From contig BCIA01000007.1 of NCBI GenBank assembly GCA_001599815.1, positions 1,178,001 through 1,242,000 of the forward strand: a stretch of DNA of 64,000 nt. The letters are read 5' to 3'. Of the stretch, positions 58,348 through 64,000 are shown in pieces. This DNA comes from Furcasterigmium furcatum. Lineage: Eukaryota > Ascomycota > Sordariomycetes > Glomerellales > Plectosphaerellaceae. Position numbers and translations under genes: made by a program. The notes beneath the pieces were generated by a model that searched no databases, was not told where the DNA came from, and saw nothing but the letters and a program-made list of their open reading frames with translations. Within the stretch, counting starts at the first letter, position 1, and every line of letters begins with the position of its first letter.

Positions 58348-60151
58348 ATGTCCCGAAGACCTCCTAATCCCGCCGCCGAGCGGGCGGCCCAAAACCAGCA
58401 AACCATCAAGAGCCTCCTCAAGCTGGAGGCAAACAAGATTTGTGCTGACTGCAAGAGGAACAAGCGTGAGTTCGCACCCGCCCCATTGGCCTCTCCTCGC
58501 CGCCGCCGCCGCCCGCTCACCTGCTGCGACAGATCCCCGCTGGGCTAGCTGGAACCTGGGCGTCTTCGTCTGCATCCGATGTTCGGGCATCCACAGAGGC
58601 ATGGGCACGCACATCAGCCGAGTCAAGTCCGTCGATCTCGATTCCTGGACCGACGAGCAGCTGCAGAGCATCCTGAGCTGGGGCAACGCCCGCGCGAACA
58701 AGTACTGGGAGTCCAAGCTGGCCGCCGGCCACGTGCCCTCCGAGGCCAAGATCGAGAACTTCATCCGCACAAAGTACGAGCTCAAGAGATGGGTTATGGA
58801 GGGCCCCATCCCCGACCCTGCCTCCTTGGATGTCGACGGCGACGACGACGTCCCGCTGAGCCTGGTCAAGGAGAAGCACGTCGTCGAGAGGAGGGAGTCT
58901 GTGCGCAAGGCATCCGTTGGCCAGTCGGCCGCACCGCGCCAGATCCAGGCGCCCCAGGCCGACCTTATCGGAGGCGACGACATCCCCCAGAGGGCCAGCT
59001 CTGCCGGTCCCGTGTCCGCGCAGGTGCCACCCAAGGCGAATCCCGCCCCGCCCAAACAGACGAGCACTAAGGATTCTCTTCTGGGCCTGGATTTCTTCGG
59101 CGAGCCTGCCGCGCCTCCCCGGCCGGCCAGCACTACAGGCTCAGGTGTAGGAGCTGCGCCTTCGCGCCCCGATCTCAAGCAGTCCATCCTCTCGCTCTAT
59201 GCTACCGCTCCTCGGCCGCAAGCTCAACCCCAGCAGAATGCGCAGCCCGCTGGCTCCTTCGGTAGCATGGTCTCTCCTGGCGCTGGTCACCAGCAACAGT
59301 CGTCGTTTGGCGGCATGAACGACGCCTTTGGAGGGTTGAGTTTTGGCGGCAGCCCTGCTGCTCAGAAGCCGGCGGCCGCGGACCCCTTCGCGAGCTTTGG
59401 CAGCCCCCAGCTCGGAAGCAAGACTTCACCGCAGCCCGCATCAAAGGGCTTCGGTGGCCTGGGTGGTGGCAGCTTCTTTGATGCCAAACCTGCCGCTGCT
59501 GCTGCCCCCTCGCATCAAAAGCAACCTTCCAACAGCGGATTCGGTGGGTTCGACTGGTCCACGACGTCTCCTCCCGCACCGGCCGCGGCATCCCCCCCTC
59601 CTCAGCCCAAGCCCGCCGCCCAACAGTCCTCCATGGGCGACCTCTTCGACCTTTCAGCGCCCGCACCAAAGCCTGCACCCGCTCCCCAGGCAACATCCCC
59701 GCCTCCCGCTGCTTCCACTTCTTCCGTCTTCAACCTCTCTCAGCCAAAGCCGGCGCCAGCTGCTGCAGCTCCCGCCGCCACAGCCGTGCCTTTGGCCAAC
59801 GCCAACTTCTCAGGCTCTGATGTCTGGGGCTCCAATGCCTGGGCCAACCCCGAACCTGCCGCTGCTGCCGCTGCTCCCGGGCCCGCGAAGCCGAAGGTAG
59901 CGACCAATGATGACTTTGGCGGATGGGCCAGCAGCACCGGGGGCGGCCTTGGCGGCTTCTCCGCCAACACCCCTGTTGTTCCCGCGTCCTCTGGCGGCTT
60001 GACCACCGCGCCCAAGGTGTCGGCAGATGAGGAGTTTGGCGGCTGGGCCAGCAGCGCCGGGCCCGCCACCAACATTGGCAACAACGCGAAGCCGGCGTCT
60101 GGCGGTTTCGGTGGTGGCAGCGATGATCTGTTTTCGAATGTCTGGCAGTAA
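58348..60151 (+). CDS. AGE2: Arf GTPase-activating protein (Age2/SMAP type)
   Basis: Stimulates GTP hydrolysis by Arf at the trans-Golgi/endosome. Exons 58348-58465 and 58533-60151 join to 578 aa. The ArfGAP zinc finger is at residues ~20-130: CADC, then WASWNLGVFVCIRCSGIHRG with the catalytic Arg in IHRGMGTHISRVKS. The intron falls just before HPRWASW and splicing completes the C4 finger. FIRTKYELKRWV closes the domain. The rest is low-complexity (Ala, Pro, Gln, Ser, Gly) with repeated FGGWASS and FG/WG elements and DLFDL, like adaptor- or clathrin-binding tails. It converges on the Golgi SNARE SFT1. Confidence 0.93.
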
Positions 60152-60636
60152 ATATCCCGAGCTACAGACTCGATACGTCGAGCGGATGTAGGAATCGGCA
60201 TATCATGATTCAGTCTGGGGATGCGGCCAATCGAAGTGGATTCGCGCACCAACGTCAATGGTCAAGCAGATCGAGTCACGATGGCATGTTGATGACGCAT
60301 CTCTGTGGATGGGGGAACGATAGACGCAAAAACGAGGAATAGAATGATGATGAATTCCATGAAAGCAAGACCCGGAGGTTATCCTGGGTTGGACAGTATA
60401 AATATCCTGAACGCCGCGCGTCATGCATGCCGTAAATATCGCCGTCTTACACGCCCCGTCCCTGGTGCCCATGTGGACATGCCGTCTCTTGCCTGTTCGG
60501 CGCACAAAATGCGCTTGGTCTATACCGGGCTGGCTCGCCAATACAGCCCCCCTTGTCTCGACACTGCTTCGGCCCAGCCGCGTGCCGTTATTCTTTCTGC
60601 CGGTACCGGTGGTGGTCTCTCCGTCGGGTCGTCTGC
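60152..60636. other. Convergent intergenic region
   Basis: 485 bp between the 3' ends of AGE2 and SFT1; no gene seen. Confidence 0.5.
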
Positions 60637-60989
60637 TCAGAGGAACAGCTTGAGCAGGTAATACAGCACGATGAAGGTCCCGATGATGATGCCGGAGAGC
60701 TTCAGGATGGCGACCTTGTTCCCCGACGCGGCCATGCGGCCCATGCGGGTTGCGGAGCCCTGGAGGGAGGTGGACATGGAGGAGAAGGTCTGGGACTGGA
60801 AGCGAGGGTCAGCGGGGTGGTACGACGAGAGGAGCGGGGGGATTGGGATCGTACGGTGTTGTCGATGACATCCTGGGCGCGAGCGTTGTCGTAGATGTCG
60901 ACCGTGACGCCGCGGAGGGCGGAGACCTTGGAATGGAGCTCGTCGAGGCGAGCGTTGTTCTGGCGCTCGCGCTCGTAGGACTCGGACAT
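60637..60989 (-). CDS. SFT1: Qc-SNARE of the Golgi, Sft1 (Bet1 family)
   Basis: Small tail-anchored SNARE for intra-Golgi retrograde fusion. Exons 60989-60855 and 60795-60637 join to 97 aa, the same length as yeast Sft1 and shorter than Bet1. The SNARE helix spans about residues 10-75 (NARLDELHSKVSALRGVTVD, NARAQDVIDNTSQTFSSM). The C-terminal anchor is a single hydrophobic helix ending LYYLLKLFL. The intron (59 nt, GTACGA donor, CCAG acceptor) falls in the middle of the SNARE motif and keeps frame. Bet1 is the main alternative; the length and the VSALRGVT segment favour Sft1. Confidence 0.85.
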
Positions 60990-62195
60990 GGCGGCGGCAG
61001 ATCGGGAGGCTGTGCGGTTTGTCGCTTGGGGGATGCAGATGGGTATATGCGCGGTGGCTCTACAGATATATCGGGTGTATCGCCGGGTCGCACTCGGATG
61101 CAGCAGGTTGGAAGGTCGGACTTGGAAGTCGGGTGCCAGGGGCGAAGAATGACGAGTGACGTTGAGGCGAGGCTGGCGGTTGACGTGGCTCGTGCGGCCA
61201 ATCGCGCGCTAGATGTGCTTTAGCGTGTAGCTTAAATCCGGAAGCACAGCCACTGAGGCCGCTCGCGGTGCGATTGTGTGGTGTCTTAGACATCGCGGCC
61301 GTTTTGAAATGTTCGGGAGGTTCGCTCATCATGCTAGTAGAGGCTAGAGTGTATATATGGCCCTCGGGCAGAGCGTTTGACCGGGGGGCATATCAATATC
61401 AGAGACCATGGCGTGACAAGTTGTAATTTGATGGCCCTGGACACCGAGAGACTGGACACTAGAAACAGGCGGTGTTGGGTCCGTTTGGCTTTATGCTTAC
61501 TACCAGGCGTCGCGTATAGGTGCCTTAAAACCCAAGCATGTGTATGGCTCTTGCGTGGATGGAGGCGCGGCAATAACGCACGTGGCCGGAGAAGCCGGTG
61601 GACGGAGTTGGAGATGAGATCATGACGAGTGCGGGCGGACGGTATAAGTATGGATGGCGGCACGATCTGGACACACTTGGACGACCTGCTGCTCTTTGTC
61701 AAGTTTTCGAGAGTTCCTAGTAGCCACATCCCTTTGGTCTTCTGTTACGGAGTTTCGGTACATCCTCGTTTGCCTCAAAATTGTGAACATTGGGAAGCTC
61801 GGCCAAGGCCCGGATCCTCTTGTCATCCTCCCTCCCCCCAAATCGGATTCCCCCAATCCCCATCGCAGGGGTCCACACTTCTGTGCGGCTTGCCTGTCGG
61901 GTCACAGTGTGGTTGTGCTCCCTCCTCCGCCTCCGCCCGCCGACTCACCCCACTACTGATCGGTGCCCGCTCCTTCCCCAGCCTGCCGCTGAGGAGGTAT
62001 TACGTGGTGCTGCCGCTGCTCGACCCAACCTACAGGACCTGACGTCCACTGCCTCCAACCCGCCGCCCCAGAACTTCTTCCCCTTCTCAACCACCGATCA
62101 CAAGGCTCGCGATACCTTTCGGACCAACCCCCCCGACCGAGCGACACCACAAGTCCTCCCGCCGGCCCGAAGCTCTGCATCTCCCCTCGCCCAGC
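60990..62195. promoter_or_regulatory. Divergent promoter, SFT1 and LSB3
   Basis: 1206 bp with no supportable gene. The final ~250 bp before 62196 are C-rich and purine-poor, as in a fungal 5' leader. Confidence 0.5.
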
Positions 62196-63629
62196 ATGGG
62201 CCTCCACAACCCCCTCCCGTCGTCTATGGCGTGTGAGTTGCCTTCGCTCCCCGACCTTGCCGCGAGCAAACTTCGCGGACCACGACCGAGCTCTGGAATA
62301 TGCGCTGACTTCCCTCCTCTCCAGCGGAATGCACAAAGTGCGGAAAGATCCTGAACTCCTTCATTGACCCTCGACAGCCTCTGGGTCCCGAGAAGATTAT
62401 CCCACCCTCCATCCTCGCCAACGCAAAGGTACGTACACTGCGCCCAGCCCAGCACATCTTGGCCGCAATCTCAGCCGGACTTGACAGCGTCGCATATGCT
62501 AACATCTCCTGTGCAGGGCCTCGCGATCCTCACCGTCCTCAAGGCCGGCTTCCTTGGCTCCGGCCGTTTCGGCAGCGGCCTCGTTGTCGCCCGCCTTCCC
62601 GATGGCAGCTGGTCCGCCCCCAGCGCCATCGCCACAATCGGAGGTGGTTTCGGTGGCCAGATCGGCTTCGAGCTGACCGACTTTGTCTTCATCCTCAACG
62701 ACGCCTCCGCCGTCAAGACCTTCGCCCAGGCCGGCTCCCTCACCCTCGGCGGCAACGTCTCCATCGCCGCCGGACCCGTCGGCCGAAACGCCGAGGCCGC
62801 CGGTGCTGCCTCTCTCAAGGGCGTCGCTGGTATTTTCTCATACTCCAAGACCAAGGGTCTCTTTGCCGGCGTCTCCCTCGAGGGCTCCGGCATCATCGAG
62901 CGCCGCGACGCCAACGAGAAGCTCTACGGCACCCGCTACACTGCTGCACAGATCCTCACCGGCAGCATCCGGCCGCCGCCCCAGGCCCAGGCTCTCATGA
63001 GCGTCCTCAACTCGCGCGCCTTCTCCGGCATGGGCCGCTCCGCCTCCGTCTCCGACTCCATGTACAACGACAGCCCCGTCTACGACAACAACCACGATGA
63101 TGTCGTCTGGAACGGCCGCCGCGGCGACGCTATGGGCGAGGGCCAGCGCCGCGAATCCTCCTACGGCGACTCCTTCGGCGGTCCCAAGCGCTCTAGCACC
63201 TGGCAGGACGACAACTACGATCGCCCCGGCGGCAGCGGCGGCATCTCCCGCTCCAACACCTTCCAATCCCGCCACGACGACGGGGAGGTCGACGATTTCT
63301 TCAGGCGCGACACCTTCGGTTCCCAGAAGTCTGGCCCGGGAAGGCCGTCCGCCCCCAAGCCCAGCTTTGCCCCGAAGCCCTCCCAGCTCAAGTCCAACGA
63401 GGCGGTCGCCATGTTCACGTTTGACGCCGACCAGCCTGGTGACCTGGGCTTCAAGAAGGGCGAGGTCGTCACGATTTTGAAGAAGACGGAGAGCACGAAT
63501 GACTGGTGGTACGTTGCATTCCCCCTCCTACTCCTATCTAACCAAGACTGACCCGAAACTCGTAGGACTGGCCAAGTCGGCACCAGAACCGGCATCTTCC
63601 CGGCAAATTACGTCAAGATGAAGGAGTAA
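62196..63629 (+). CDS. LSB3: Actin-binding SYLF-SH3 protein (Lsb3/Ysc84)
   Basis: Actin-patch protein that binds and bundles F-actin and joins endocytic complexes through its SH3 domain. Exons 62196-62232, 62325-62428, 62517-63508 and 63566-63629 join to 398 aa. The spliced N-terminus reads MGLHNPLPSSMASECTKCGK and continues into the SYLF/Ysc84 domain (~15-225: GLAILTVLKAGFLGSGRFGS, VARLPDGSWSAPSAIA, GGQIGFELTDFVFIL). A disordered Ser/Arg/Asp-rich linker follows. The C-terminal SH3 domain (~340-398) has AVAMFTFDADQPGDLGFKKG, NDWW, then TGIFPANYVK. The SH3 domain is split by the last intron at the second Trp of NDWW; splicing restores it. Confidence 0.95.
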
Positions 63630-64000
63630 CCGAGACGGAGAGGACAAGAGGGGAGAATTTTCACGCCCGAGGGACAGCGAGAAAGGGGGGGATATTCCCA
63701 ATCTGTGCCACACTCGCCTTTTTTGCCTTGCCTTATACACTGGGATACCACGGAGGAATTTCAGGGCGGGACACGCGACACCGCGCTTTTCATACTTTTC
63801 ACTCATGACGCATGTTACCTGCCTTGGACCTACAGTCTTACACGTTTGAAAGAGAGTCTCGGAGACGCACGGAATGAACGGAAAACCACCGGATTGATTG
63901 ATGACACTCTACAACTCTGGGGACGATACATGGAATTTTCCTCGCTTGTCTTTGTTTTCACGGGGTTTTGACATTTACAGCTCGGGCATTTTTGACATCC
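63630..64000. other. 3' flank of LSB3 to the window end
   Basis: 371 bp with no supportable gene; likely 3' untranslated region of LSB3 and intergenic DNA. Confidence 0.5.

Overview
The window looks like a nuclear chromosome segment of a filamentous ascomycete (Pezizomycotina, most likely Sordariomycetes). Coding regions use GC-rich third positions. Genes are split by short introns, nearly all 48-92 nt, usually with GTAAGT/GTACGT-like donors and CTGAC/CTAAC branch points. The gene complement is fungal: Zn2Cys6 regulators, an RTA1 transporter, a 2EXR protein, a Ste20-type PAK, RSC9 and Sft1. There are no operons, and no tRNA, rRNA, CRISPR array or intact transposon could be supported.

Layout. 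0.9-8.6 kb: HBS1 ribosome-rescue GTPase (-), diverging from the CCT5 chaperonin subunit (+); then a histidine-phosphatase/phosphoglycerate-mutase family enzyme (+) and a 2EXR protein (+). 9.2-12.2 kb: a seven-exon Zn2Cys6 regulator (-), followed by a 2.6 kb gene-poor stretch. 14.8-20.9 kb: a head-to-head pair, VPS27 (ESCRT-0, -) and a Doa4/USP8-architecture deubiquitinase (+), both expected to act on ubiquitinated cargo at the endosome. 22.0-28.4 kb: an RTA1-like membrane protein (+), a UPC2-like Zn2Cys6 regulator (-) and a long-chain acyl-CoA synthetase (+), all lipid-related by family. 30.1-34.1 kb: the multi-KH protein SCP160 (-). 37.6-40.4 kb: the PAK kinase STE20 (+), separated from SCP160 by 3.5 kb. 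42.3-43.4 kb: a short-chain dehydrogenase with a mitochondrial-type N-terminus (-). 43.4-48.75 kb: 5.4 kb with no supportable gene. 48.75-51.7 kb: chromatin remodeller subunit RSC9 (-). 52.5-54.9 kb: an unnamed protein (+) whose layout resembles meiotic Rec114. 55.4-56.4 kb: an unnamed lysine/glutamate-rich protein (-) whose reading frame is crossed by one amber codon. 57.1-63.6 kb: methionine sulfoxide reductase B (-), the Arf GAP AGE2 (+), the Golgi SNARE SFT1 (-) and the actin-binding SH3 protein LSB3/YSC84 (+).

Most genes are conserved housekeeping functions: translation quality control, protein folding, endosomal sorting, Golgi traffic, actin and chromatin. I did not find a clearly novel multi-gene system. 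The points most worth checking are the VPS27/deubiquitinase divergent pair, Asp substitutions at two zinc-ligand positions of the VPS27 FYVE domain, two probable GC-AG introns, a possible HBS1/SKI7 dual-product gene, the candidate REC114, and the gene with the in-frame TAG. Exon models were assembled by hand; those for which I give an exon sum close on a whole number of codons.
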